A DNA stretch of 64,000 bases from positions 20,351,253 through 20,415,252 of the forward strand of contig NC_087151.1 in the NCBI RefSeq assembly GCF_035594125.1, read 5' to 3'. The stretch is from Scylla paramamosain. Lineage: Eukaryota; Arthropoda; Malacostraca; Decapoda; Portunidae. Shown in pieces: positions 49,944 to 60,110 of this stretch (its first letter is position 1; every line of letters begins with the position of its first letter). Made by a program: the position numbers and the translations under genes. The notes beneath the pieces are model-generated. The model saw only the letters and a program-made list of their open reading frames with translations. It ran no database searches and was not told where the DNA came from.

Positions 49944-51851
49944 ATGTCTTACCATAAAAGATACAGGCAGATACAACGTGAGCTCAAGGAACTGTTGGTT
50001 AGTAGTAGTGAAGAGGAAGCTGACTGGGTTCATCAAAACACCAAAATTCCCAAACTTTACCATAATAACTCTGACCCATCTTTAAGCTTTTCTGACCAGG
50101 ACAGTTGTGAAAGTACATCCTTATCCCCCTTGATAGTAACTGCACCAGAAGAATTAAGCACAGATGATGAGAGTCACCACCATATATCTGATTTGGCACT
50201 TGAAGAAGGATTAGCTTTATGGGCATCAAAAAATAACATTACACGCCAGGCAGCAAATGAATTATTGGAGCTGTTGAGGAATAATGGGCATAATCTACCT
50301 AAAGATTCACGCACTTTGATGGAAACTCCAAGGTATGTAGAGGTATTAGAAAAATGTGGAGGACACTATTATTATTTTGGGATTGGTTCATGTTTGCAAA
50401 ATATATTGAAGACTCATCCAGCATTTGTAAAAGAAAATGATTCGGTTAAACTCAGTGTAAACATAGATGGTATTCCTTTACATAAATCAAGCAATGAACA
50501 GTTCTGGCCTATACTGATAAAGTTCAGCTGCTTTAAGCCAGCATTAGTTGCTCTGTATTGTGGAAAGACTAAACCAGATTCTATTGACAGTTTTTTGGAA
50601 GATTTTCTTCAAGAATATAAGCAACTTTCTGAAAATGGTTTAGTTTTTGAAGGGAAAAGACTGGCAGTAAGAATAGTTGCATTTATTTGTGATGCACCTG
50701 CACGCTCATTTATCAAATGCATAAAAGGGCACAATGGGTATTACTCATGTGAGAGATGTGAAATTAAAGGAACCTGGCAATCACATGTTCTTGTATTAGA
50801 CTCTGCACAACCCTGTAATGAAAGATCTGATGAGAAATTCAATCAGGAACAGTACAGGGATTCTCATCAGTTAGGAAAAAGTCCTTTGATTCAGTATGGA
50901 ATATCTTGCGTGAAAGGGTTTCCACTGGATTACATGCATATGACTTGCCTTGGTGTTACCAGAAGAATGCTACTTTTCCTCATAAGAGGTTCTAAGAAAT
51001 GCAAACTCTCTCAGCTTCAAATAAGTTTAATTTCTTCTTCTTTAGAGAGTCTTTCCAACAAACTACCAAGTGAATTTGCTAGACAGCCACGATCACTAGC
51101 TGTAATTGATCGCTGGAAGGCCACCGAATTTAGACAGTATATATTATACACAAGTATTGTTGTCCTGAAAGATGTTGTTCCTGATATTATATACAAAAAC
51201 AGTCTTTTGCTTACTGTGTCCTTATCAGTTTTATTGAATTCCAATGATGAAATACAAAATTCTTACTTACCATATGCAAGAGAATTACTTAAGTGTTTTG
51301 TACAACAGTGTCGAGATATATATGGTCAAAGTTTTATTGTATATAATGTTCATAATCTTCTTCACTTGGTAGATGATGTAGAGAATTACCAGTGTTCCCT
51401 TAATGACATTTGTGCTTTCCCATACGAGAATGAACTTCACAAAATAAAGCAGTTAGTGAGGTCATCAAACAATCCAGTTTCTCAAGTTTTCAAAAGACTT
51501 GCAGAAAAGAAAATGTTTAATGAATCAAAAGTGACAGAAGCTAATCACAGAATATATATATCTACAAAATACAAAAATAATTGTTTCATGTTAAAAAATG
51601 AAGATTTTGTGTTCCTTAGGAAACTAAAAAATGATGTCTACTATGAATGTGATGTTCTTCGTCAAAGCCAAACTGAAAATTTTTTTACTGAACCATGCAA
51701 TTCTAAACTCATTAACATTGTGTTTATGAAAAATAAGAGTAATTTAAAAAAGAAAGTAATTCACTTAGAGCAGCTGCATAGAAAGGTGATAAAATTGCCA
51801 TACAAAGATGGTGTTGTTTTAGTACCAGTTGTACATGACATTTCCAGTTAG
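49944..51851 (+). CDS. tnp2/CACTA-type DDE transposase (635 aa), copy 1
   Basis: Single intact exon. The ATG at 49944 (MSYHKRYRQIQRELKELL) is chosen because codons upstream in frame have no ATG. It is predicted to cut and rejoin the element's ends. Visible features, numbered from this Met: an acidic Ser-rich N-terminus (20-85), VNIDGIPLHKSSNEQFWPIL with the first catalytic Asp (D175), ICDAPARSFIKCIKGH with the second Asp (D250), a CERC zinc-knuckle pair (C269/C272), FPLDYMHMTCLGVTRR (329-342), RWKATEFRQYILYT with the likely catalytic Glu (E395), and a conserved VYNVHNLLHLVDDV-FPYEN block (466-495). This order matches the tnp2 (Transposase_21-like) family common in animal genomes and often left as 'uncharacterized'. 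No frameshift, so the element may be recently active. Confidence 0.8.
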   Translation: MSYHKRYRQIQRELKELLVSSSEEEADWVHQNTKIPKLYHNNSDPSLSFSDQDSCESTSLSPLIVTAPEELSTDDESHHHISDLALEEGLALWASKNNITRQAANELLELLRNNGHNLPKDSRTLMETPRYVEVLEKCGGHYYYFGIGSCLQNILKTHPAFVKENDSVKLSVNIDGIPLHKSSNEQFWPILIKFSCFKPALVALYCGKTKPDSIDSFLEDFLQEYKQLSENGLVFEGKRLAVRIVAFICDAPARSFIKCIKGHNGYYSCERCEIKGTWQSHVLVLDSAQPCNERSDEKFNQEQYRDSHQLGKSPLIQYGISCVKGFPLDYMHMTCLGVTRRMLLFLIRGSKKCKLSQLQISLISSSLESLSNKLPSEFARQPRSLAVIDRWKATEFRQYILYTSIVVLKDVVPDIIYKNSLLLTVSLSVLLNSNDEIQNSYLPYARELLKCFVQQCRDIYGQSFIVYNVHNLLHLVDDVENYQCSLNDICAFPYENELHKIKQLVRSSNNPVSQVFKRLAEKKMFNESKVTEANHRIYISTKYKNNCFMLKNEDFVFLRKLKNDVYYECDVLRQSQTENFFTEPCNSKLINIVFMKNKSNLKKKVIHLEQLHRKVIKLPYKDGVVLVPVVHDISS

Positions 51852-52325
51852 GTGGGCAGTTGTACATGGTGTATTCTCATGACTGATATGTGTTTACTAA
51901 AGAGAAGTTAAGCAAAACGTTTCAGATCTGCAGGATTTTAGTCTTCATACACAAGTTGTATTTGTTATGTATCTCTCTTATGGCCATTGTTCTTTATCTC
52001 AAAACTGTTCATCTGCATCTTCACTCTCCTCTTCGTCTCCTTTGTGCCTTGTGTGCCAGTACAGCCCGGAGTGCTGCTCTTCGGCTTATGAAGAGGATTT
52101 TGTCAGGTTGAGACATGGGTAATTGTTTCTATACTACATTTAAAATATAGAAATTAGGTTTTTATTCTTGTCATATACCTATCTGAAGAGGTAAAACTGC
52201 CAACATGCCTAGCTTTTAAATATTGTATTATTCGTACTTGAATATCTTACTGCTGATGTTATTAATGAAACAAAATATGCAAAGCATGAACATAGCCCAT
52301 TGATTAATTATATTTTATATTTAGA
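51852..52325 (+). other. Spacer between the two transposon genes
   Basis: 474 bp. A CAG/GTTGAG donor-like site at about 52107 and an acceptor (atattttatatttag) one base before the ATG at 52326 suggest an untranslated first exon for the downstream gene. Confidence 0.4.
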
Positions 52326-52521
52326 ATGTGGAAACGAGCAGTTTGGTTGGAGGGTAAGAAAGAAGAAGAGGGTGTGGTGCCATCCAGCTGGGTATTAGAA
52401 GAGAACCAAACCTTGTTTTGGCCACAAGGAGTTAATGCTGAGAATGCCCTTCATAATCAGCAAGAACCAGACCCTGCATCATGGAGAAAGTTTATGTTGA
52501 AAAAAGTGAAGATCACTTCTG
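52326..52521 (+). CDS. DUF4806-type protein, exon 1 (copy 1)
   Basis: Starts MWKRAVWLEGKKEEEGVVPS and continues with SSWVLEENQTLFWPQG to SWRKFMLKKVKITS. The 'W...VVPSSW...FWP' pattern is the small N-terminal domain that typically starts arthropod DUF4806 proteins. It ends in phase 1 at G/GTTGGT. The gene's four exons total 948 nt including the stop, giving 315 residues. All introns are phase 1 and all join in frame, which strongly supports the model. Intron 1 (737 bp) holds two (AT)n tracts and a foldback element. Confidence 0.75.
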
Positions 52522-52698
52522 GTTGGTGTTTTACTATTATCTTGCTGTTATTGGATGACGTTCACTTTCATGTTTATTCACCTCAGAAATGCTCATTTTT
52601 GTTGCCTTTTAGCTGTACCTGATTGAGATAAATGTCACAAAAATTTAGGGCTGGTAATGAAATGTTTGGCGCCTGAGATGGGCAGTGGTCGAGGTATG

Positions 52699-53082
<384 letters not shown>

Positions 53083-53108
53083 AAGTATTTCAAGAAACTT
53101 CATCAACG

Positions 53109-53222
<114 letters not shown>

Positions 53223-53258
53223 TTTTTTTATTTTTTTATTTATTTTTTTCCCCCTCAG

Positions 53259-53414
53259 ATAGTTTTCAAGAATGCGATACCTACCATCTGACATCTACGG
53301 TGGAGAGTTCTGAGAGCAACAGTGATCCTGATGAAGGTCTACTCATGAGAAAAAGGAGAAAACGTTGTAAGAAAAATCTGCCTGATGACTTTGTCAGCAG
53401 TGAAAACTTACATG
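53259..53414 (+). CDS. DUF4806-type protein, exon 2 (copy 1)
   Basis: Acceptor tttcccccctcag, donor G/GTAGGC, 156 nt, phase 1 at both ends. It encodes [20 protein letters not shown], an acidic stretch, then the basic cluster [12 protein letters not shown], which looks like a nuclear-localisation or DNA-contact segment. Confidence 0.75.
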
Positions 53415-53756
53415 GTAGGCATACCTGGTCATATTTGAAAACAATTTATGAAAGAAGAAAATCATAACAGTGAATACAACAGCAATACTATTGTTCATTA
53501 ATAATTAGATTGACAAACTGAGAGAACTGAGAGGTGGGGGATAGCTGGGAAAACACAAAGTGGTTTGGTTAGCAAATTTCTTCAATCTCATTTTTGTCTA
53601 CAAAGTGTCTGACTGTAAACATTTACAGGTGAAGGGTTTCCCCGGACTATTCACTGACTCCTTTTATTTGTCTTTGACAGCCCCCAACACCAAGCCCTTT
53701 CACAGTTTTTTTTTTTTTTTTTCGTGTCTTTGTAATATGTAATGATTTTTCCACAG

Positions 53757-53909
53757 AAGCTGTCCACATGAAGCCAGCCTCACAGAAGCCACAGGTCACA
53801 ACCTCTCAAGATAAGGTAGCTTCTGACCCTTGTAATGACCCTTGTAATGACAATCAAAAGAATCACAAAGGTAGCCAGGAAGATGCTGAATCCAGCTTCC
53901 TTCTAACTA
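53757..53909 (+). CDS. DUF4806-type protein, exon 3 (copy 1)
   Basis: Acceptor tgatttttccacag, donor A/GTAAGT, 153 nt, phase 1 at both ends. It encodes a polar linker (KPASQKPQVTTSQDKV, a duplicated DPCNDPCND and SQEDAESSFLLT) with no domain, likely disordered. Confidence 0.7.
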
Positions 53910-54054
53910 GTAAGTTCTAATCCTTATCACTATGAGGAATTGTATGTAGTGATTAGTACCCAAAATGACAAAGTTGAACATAACAATATTAAGTACATAG
54001 ACCTAGTTGATATACCCTGGAACATTATTGCACTGTTATATTCATTACGTATTA

Positions 54055-54484
54055 GGCTCCGTCCACACTAGCGGGTAAATCCCTCCGGGCACACAGAAGC
54101 TTACGTCCACGTGGCAATGCCTGCCTGCCTAGGCCCCTTGAGCCCCAGTCAAGAGACGAGCACCCGTGCAGTCAGGCAGAGGATCTCTTTAATCTGATGA
54201 AGACTGCGGTACGACAACATGAGACCACTGATTCTAGCCGGATGGAGGGGTAGACATGACCATCTGGTGTAGCCGTATGTACTTCCCTGGCAAACTGACA
54301 GCCATGGATCCAAAGCTTCCAATGTACCTTGTATGTCTGGCAGTGGTGTACTGCCAGGTGCAACGGGCTATGCCCGATGAAATTCCTCATCTTCTGTCAC
54401 AAGCAGTTTATTCGTCTTTTGCAAAAGTGGAGAAAATGTCGGCGGGCAAACAACTCGCTTCTGCCCGCTAGAGTGGATGGAGCC
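54055..54484. mobile_element. PIF/Harbinger-type MITE in intron 3
   Basis: Terminal inverted repeats ggctccgtccacactagcgg (left) and, reversed, ggctccatccactctagcgg (right) are flanked by TTA on both sides. A 3-bp TWA duplication with short terminal repeats and no transposase in 430 bp is the signature of a PIF/Harbinger-type MITE. Confidence 0.75.
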
Positions 54485-54589
54485 TTATATTGCATGGCAT
54501 AGTAGGTAGTTTCCCACAACCATTTTCAGTTTCTCAATTTTCTAAATATTTAACCCAACTGTCCTTTATATATATGTTTTTTTTTTTTT

Positions 54590-55255
54590 TTTTTTTTTTT
54601 TTCCACATCTTGGCCACTACGCTTGTTAATGACACTGGCCTATAGTTTAACGGATCCTCTTTACTGCCACCTTTAAAATTGGTTTGATGGTTGCCCTCTT
54701 CCAATCCACTGGTATTTTCCCGGCCCTGTGCCAGTGAGACATATCAAGTTACTCAATTTACCCGCTAATTGTTGTATGCACTCTTTTAGCACCCAATTTG
54801 ATACCCCATTTGGCCCTCCTCACTTTCTTGCATCCAGTTCCTCCAATAGTTTTATAATTTCCTCTGTTAATGTTTGTACCCTTTCCAGTGCCCTTCCAGC
54901 CACTGACACTGTATCTATCTCAGCAAACTCCCTCTCCCTTGTGAACACACTTTAGAAACATTTATTTAATACTTCTACTACCTCATTAATATTACCAAAC
55001 ATTTCACCATTCACTTTAACTTTCAGAATCTCATCTCTATTTTTCAGTTTCTTATTTAAAAACTCATAATCACTTATCTACAATATTTTTCTCAAACTTC
55101 TTTTTTTCCTGCCTTCTTATTTTGACATATTAATCTCTCTTCCTTTTGTACTCATTCCATAAATCTCCACTACTGTTCCTTGTCCATTTATGCTATGCCC
55201 ACTCCTTAACTTGCATGGCTTCTGCACACTTTGTTATACCACTCTTCTCTTGATG
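54590..55255 (-). pseudogene. CR1-like LINE fragment (linker to RT fingers) in intron 3
   Basis: On the - strand: MFGNINEVVEVLNKCF, SVFTREGEFAEIDTVSVAGR, ERVQTLTEEIIKLLEELDAR and finally SKEDPLNYRP-like sequence with SVINK (about 54610-54680, frameshifted). This is the RT-start region of the same family as 42960-44220. It begins after a long T-tract (54578-54602). Confidence 0.65.
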
Positions 55256-55334
55256 TGTGTGTGTGTGTATTTTATTTTTCTTGTAATTGGGAAGTTATTT
55301 AGCATCCTCAGTTATGTATTATTTTTTCTTATAG

Positions 55335-55777
55335 AATTTCAGAAGCGAGTGTTACAACTTCTGCTGGACATCAGGAAAACTGTTTCGGATACGAGCACAT
55401 GTGGTGGTAAACCAGCTGACACAGCTTGTACTCTTACAATCAAACGGAATAATTCCCTGGAAGAAGTGCAGAATCTAGAGGATGAATTGGTTAATCCCAG
55501 TTATTTCATGGAAGTGTGCAACCAGTACGTCCGCATAGGTGGCTATAATAAGAGAGATATGGTCTCTAATTTGATGTGCAGGTTTATGACCAAAAACCTC
55601 ATGTGTCAGTATAACATGCTTGGGCAGAGAGGCAAGTTGTCTTTTAGAAAAACAAAGTTATACAATGTGATTCAGGAGAGCGTGCTTAAAAAGTTCTCAG
55701 ATTCAAATGTGACAGAAATACAAATGATAGTTGCAGCAAAATTGCGTAATGCTCCAAAATTGAAAAATGAAAATTAG
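55335..55777 (+). CDS. DUF4806-type protein, exon 4 with DUF4806-like domain (copy 1)
   Basis: Acceptor ttttttcttatag, 443 nt, ends at TAG. It encodes FQKRVLQLLLDIRKTVSDTS, then NSLEEVQNLEDELVNPSYFM, QYVRIGGYNKRDMVSNLMCR, MTKNLMCQYNMLGQRGKLSF and TEIQMIVAAKLRNAPKL. The pattern 'L..LL.I...LEE...LE..L....F......GG......V..+.....T..L...N..G..GK..F' is that of DUF4806, a domain of unknown function that I know from many arthropod proteins tied to DNA transposons. It may bind DNA or assist the transposase. The function is inferred only. Confidence 0.8.
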
Positions 55778-55879
55778 CTGATGTAAAATGGTACTTACAA
55801 TCAGTTAAGATCTGCAAGAATGTTAAAACAAACCAATCTTTGTCTCATGCATGACCTTGGTGAAGTAAAGTATTTTCAT

Positions 55880-56068
55880 ACCAAGATGAACTGCAATAGC
55901 GCAGTGAAAAATCTAGTCATACCCACTGCCACCAGGAGTCTAACCCGGGTCTCTTGAGTGAGAGCCAGACAGCAAGACCACTACACCACTGTGGTGTAGG
56001 GGTCTTGCTGCCTGGCTCTCACTCAAGAGACCCGGGTTCGACTTCTGGTGGCAGTGGGTATGACTAGA
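55880..56068. mobile_element. Palindromic (head-to-head) tRNA-like SINE with 14-bp target duplication
   Basis: 55913-56067 is an almost perfect palindrome of 77-bp arms around a single central base at 55990. The right arm reads like a tRNA: gtggtgtaggggtcttg (A-box-like, 55991-) and cccgggttcgacttc (B-box-like, about 56032-56046). The insertion is flanked by taaagtattttcat at 55866-55879 and 56069-56082, so the double unit appears to have inserted once, as one piece. Confidence 0.75.
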
Positions 56069-56283
56069 TAAAGTATTTTCATTTTGTATGTTACTAAAAA
56101 AATGCTGGTAAATTTATCTCATGACTGATTGTACACAGATGACCTTATATATTGTAACTATGTGTACATTTCCCTTCCTCCCCCCTCTCTCTCTCTCTTA
56201 AAGAAGCTCTTTTTCTATCAGAATGACAAAATTTATTGATGTGTAAACAGTATAAGGGGGGATGTTAGAGAAGCTTAAGAATG

Positions 56284-56380
56284 AAAGAACCAGGACCGCC
56301 GAGAACCGAACCTCAGACAAGCTGTTCCCGCCACCACGCTAACCTGGTCCTGGTTCTTTCAACTTGTCGTTATGGGATTC
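56284..56380 (-). mobile_element. Second small tRNA-like hairpin element with 13-bp target duplication
   Basis: Flanked by aagcttaagaatg at 56271-56283 and 56381-56393. Inside, gaaagaaccaggacc (56283-56297) is the exact inverse of 56346-56360, enclosing a tRNA-like segment that on the - strand has ttagcgtggtggcggga (A-box-like) and gaggttcggttctcgg (B-box-like). Confidence 0.7.
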
Positions 56381-56393
56381 AAGCTTAAGAATG

Positions 56394-57553
56394 GTTTTAA
56401 GATGTGGAGAGAGACTTACTGCTGTAAAATTTGAACCGATTGGGATATTACCTCATGATATTTATGTGAGATGATATTAATGATCTCAGATTATAAAAGC
56501 ACACTAGTATTATTAACAGTGATTTATTTTGTAATTTAGTAATAGATATAACATTTTAATTTATAATTTTGCTTTTGCCTACCACTTAGGTTCCCATGTA
56601 TTTTTACGTAAATGAAAAAGTATGGAGCTACACAAGTATCAATTCACAAAATGCTTAATTTCATTGACAACTGTGGTCTGTATTGTTTTAAGCATATTGT
56701 GTACTTGTGGCAGGCCTGGTATTCTTTGCATATATTCCCCCTGGGGCTACATAGATACTAGAATGTAGCCCTCTCCATGTCGGCTGTGTGCCGTAAGAGG
56801 CGACTGATTCTGGCCCTGGGTGGGGATCTCTTTTACTAGCCCATAGCAGGTCTTTTTACCGCTTGACATATTTTCCCTTCTCATTTCCCTTTGCTTTCTG
56901 TCCATTTTCTTTTACGTTCTCTTACTTTTCCGAGTGGTGGGCTGACTCTTTGTCAGAGTGAGGGTTGGTGTCCTTTACTTCCCATAGCCATTTCTGTCTT
57001 TCTCTTGTTCTATATACCTCTACTGTTTAGGGTGACACTAGGCTGGGGATCTGCCCATTCTTCTCTACCTTTTATAGTCCCACTTGTGGCACATGCCCAG
57101 GGATAATGCTAGGCACAAGTGCCATGGGAACCCATTTATTGAGTCGTGGCCCGGGATGGCGGATGGTCACCCTCACAGTTCAAGGGTGGTTTCTGCTGTT
57201 CTGGACCATGGCATGGGGAGGTAATGCATAGGAGCAGGTGTCAGGCTATGGATGGATTGTGGCTAAACAAAGTTTTAATTTTTTGTATTACTGGGATCAT
57301 CCATTTATATATTGCAGTTATTCTTCATTCAAGTCAGATATCTTGAAAACCTTTATATATAAAAATGCAAGCACTAACTTTTTTTTTTTTTCATAAAATA
57401 TGGAAATTATTTTGGTTTTGATATTTTTACAAGGATGAAGATTATTAAATTTATGAAAAAGTGTAAGACTGAAGAATATATATATACACACTTTCTGTAT
57501 TACTTGTATTTTTTACATGCCTACCTTGTATTCTGAAATTGCACAGTACTATG
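56394..57553. other. Unit 3' region without genes
   Basis: No open gene. The stretch 56760-57260 is richer in G/C and contains tgtcggctgtgtgccgtaag, a phrase that I associate with 5' regions of RTE-like LINEs. It may be an old LINE untranslated fragment; confidence is low. Confidence 0.35.
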
Positions 57554-57771
57554 GTTGCATTCAACAAGTGTGAAGGCTGCATTATCGTGCTCTACCAGCC
57601 TGCCTGTTAACAATGTGCGGTCTCGTAAAGGATATGTTTCTGTTTATAATAGCCTATTCGACTATAGCTTACGTAAATGATACAGAAACATATACTGAGA
57701 GACTGGATGCACTGATGACATGCAGATTACCAGAGCACGATAATGCAGCCTTCAAACTTGTTGGAATCAAC
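57554..57771. repeat. Inverted repeat (about 45-bp arms) near the unit's right end
   Basis: gtgaaggctgcattatcgtg (57568-) is mirrored by the inverse at 57732-57771 (agagcacgataatgcagcct), with about 38 of 45 positions matching and a spacer of roughly 130 bp. Confidence 0.8.
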
Positions 57772-57840
57772 TACAAAAGCTCAGATAATTCACGGATAAA
57801 TAAACACATGGATTATTCCACCAGATATTACCGTGTATTA

Positions 57841-57956
57841 CACGTGAATTTGTACACGTGTATTCCACGTGTTCATTTTCACGTGAATTCGATTTTGCAT
57901 TTTCCATCAAATATCCATAAGTAATCCACGTGCAGGATCCACGTGTATTCCACGTG
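57841..57956. promoter_or_regulatory. Cluster of seven CACGTG palindromes at the right end of the unit
   Basis: CACGTG occurs at 57841, 57855, 57866, 57880, 57927, 57940 and 57951, often as ccacgtgtattccacgtgaa, with a further acgtg at 57961. Dense short motifs just inside an element's end are how subterminal transposase-binding sites look in CACTA-type elements. CACGTG is also a generic E-box, so the regulatory meaning is inference. Confidence 0.6.
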
Positions 57957-58506
57957 AATTACGTGACATTTGCCCACTGGGTAGAGTACCCCATGAGGGG
58001 ACTGCGCTCCCAGCGACCCACCCTACCTAACGGAGGGGCTGTGCCCCCCTCGATCCACCCTACCTATTGGGGGGCTGCGCTCCCATCGACCCACCCTACT
58101 TTTGTTTTGTAAAGTAATCATGGAATTCAAAACATATCCGGAGCTACGCCCCCTTTCCCCCGAACCCCCTTGCCTATCTGGGGTACTGCGCCCCCTCGAT
58201 CCCCTACCATTTGGTGGCTTCACGCCCCCTCGTCCCCCCTCTACCTAACCTAACCGATAGTCGTTTGGCCATGCAACTTAAGGACTTGGGTTTAACTTGA
58301 CCTAACTGAGTCATTTTGGTGCGTAACCTAGGGACTCTCAAGTTAAACTTAACGTAACATTAACTGATACCTTGCCTTAACCTACCATCACCAAGTACAT
58401 GTAATGCATGGTAATGTTGTGATATAGCTAAAGTAGAATGTAACCGTAATTATGAAATAGAGTACTCCAAGATGTTAGAATAGGCAACGTTAAGTAAAAA
58501 AAAAGG

Positions 58507-58822
58507 TAAAGTGGGTGCATTCGCAGTGGCTGCGCGTGGCTGCGGCACTCATCTCCATCCCATTAGCCCTTGGAGCCTGTGGTGGGTAAGAACCCGTTAT
58601 CTCGGGACACATGGCTGCAGGGAATGACATCCGGGTTTCCACAGTTTACCTTCCCCAGGTTTCCCCAGGTACCCGTTTATCGACCAACCCGAAAGGGATG
58701 GATGAACAGCTGGGTGGGCTGTACGCCGACTGCCCAGGCCGGGATCGAACCCGAAAACTGGGCCCGCAGATTTGTAGCCAGGCATGCTGACCCACTGCAC
58801 CACGGAGGCACTACATTATTGG
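58507..58822 (-). mobile_element. tRNA-derived SINE, copy 2
   Basis: Same insertion as 48340-48655 at the same relative place, with one base change (ggaatgacatcc for ggaataacatcc). It predates the duplication. Confidence 0.8.
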
Positions 58823-60110
58823 GAAACTTCCATAGATGATGGTTTTCCTTTTGGGGAGCCTTTAAAAATTTTTTATTTTTTTTTATTTACCATAGACTTT
58901 TTGAGTCTTGCCAAATTTGCCCTTTTTGGCTTCCCACACCCTAAAACCTCACTTTCCTGCCAGGTCCCCAAGTTTGCTGGTGCTGGCAAAAACAGAATCA
59001 ATGAAGCATGGCAGACGCAGAAGCGGCACAATAAGGCGAAAGGTATTTCACTTTATGTTAGAGGGTACCTAGGTGGCACTTCTCCCCACTTTCTGTTTCT
59101 GTTTTACGGGTGTGTGAAGGCTTGTGCCCGATCGGTTAGAAAAACAAACCAGTAAATACGTTGGGAGAGAACTCGGCACAATTACCATGAGGGTTTTGAT
59201 CCCTTCACTTCTCACTTGTGTGGTTATTAGTGATCTATGATGCGTTATTAATAATAAAATACAGAAATACACCTTATAGTACTACTAACATGATATACTG
59301 TTATGAATTTAGTGACAACGAAAATGTATATAGCTATGTATTTTTCTTTAACTGGGATGCATTATGCTAAAAATGCAGTGTTTGCAATTTCTTTATGGCA
59401 TTTCTGCCAGAAACATCACTGGTATTATTTCTACTTCCCCATATGCATACTAAGCCTGTTAATATAGCTGCAGTAGTTTTCATGTGTGTAGTGGTAAAAC
59501 CACTTTTGTCTGTAAATTATCATCAGTTACTGAATAGTAACTAGTTTTGAAGAGGTCAGATAGAATGTTTTCAAACTTAGGAAATTAATTTTACTAGGAT
59601 GTGATGTGAAATTTGCACAGACAGACCATTAGTAACAATTAATTTCAGGAAGAGCGTATCCTGCTACTGTATGGGCTGGATCAACCTCAACTTGTAACTG
59701 GTGGTAGCTACTCCATCCATTAATTCTTTCCCTCTGTTGAGACAACTTAAAGTGAGTATGTATATATAATGTCTTATTGAATGTTCTATCTATGCATGAT
59801 GTACTGCTTCAAATTTACTTTACGGACCTTTAAAGTCTGACTGATCACCTATATCACTGTCATACTGAAACTCTCTTCAGAAGGCAATTTTTTGCTACTT
59901 TGTGTTGTGTGTAATCATTGAGCTCGTTTGTGTTGTAGTATGTAATCTTTAAGCTACTCTGTGTTTTGTGTAAACTGCAGAACTACTTTAATTTGTTTTT
60001 GTGTACTCTAAACTAATATATTTCATTTGTTATCTTTCAGAGTACTAAACCACTACTCTAACTCTCCTATTTTTCCCTGACTTTTGATCACAGTCTCTTC
60101 TCAATTAATT

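Noticed and set aside
57613..57924. 103-residue frame near the right end of the unit
   Set aside because: It runs through the inverted repeat and the CACGTG cluster and has no recognisable motif.
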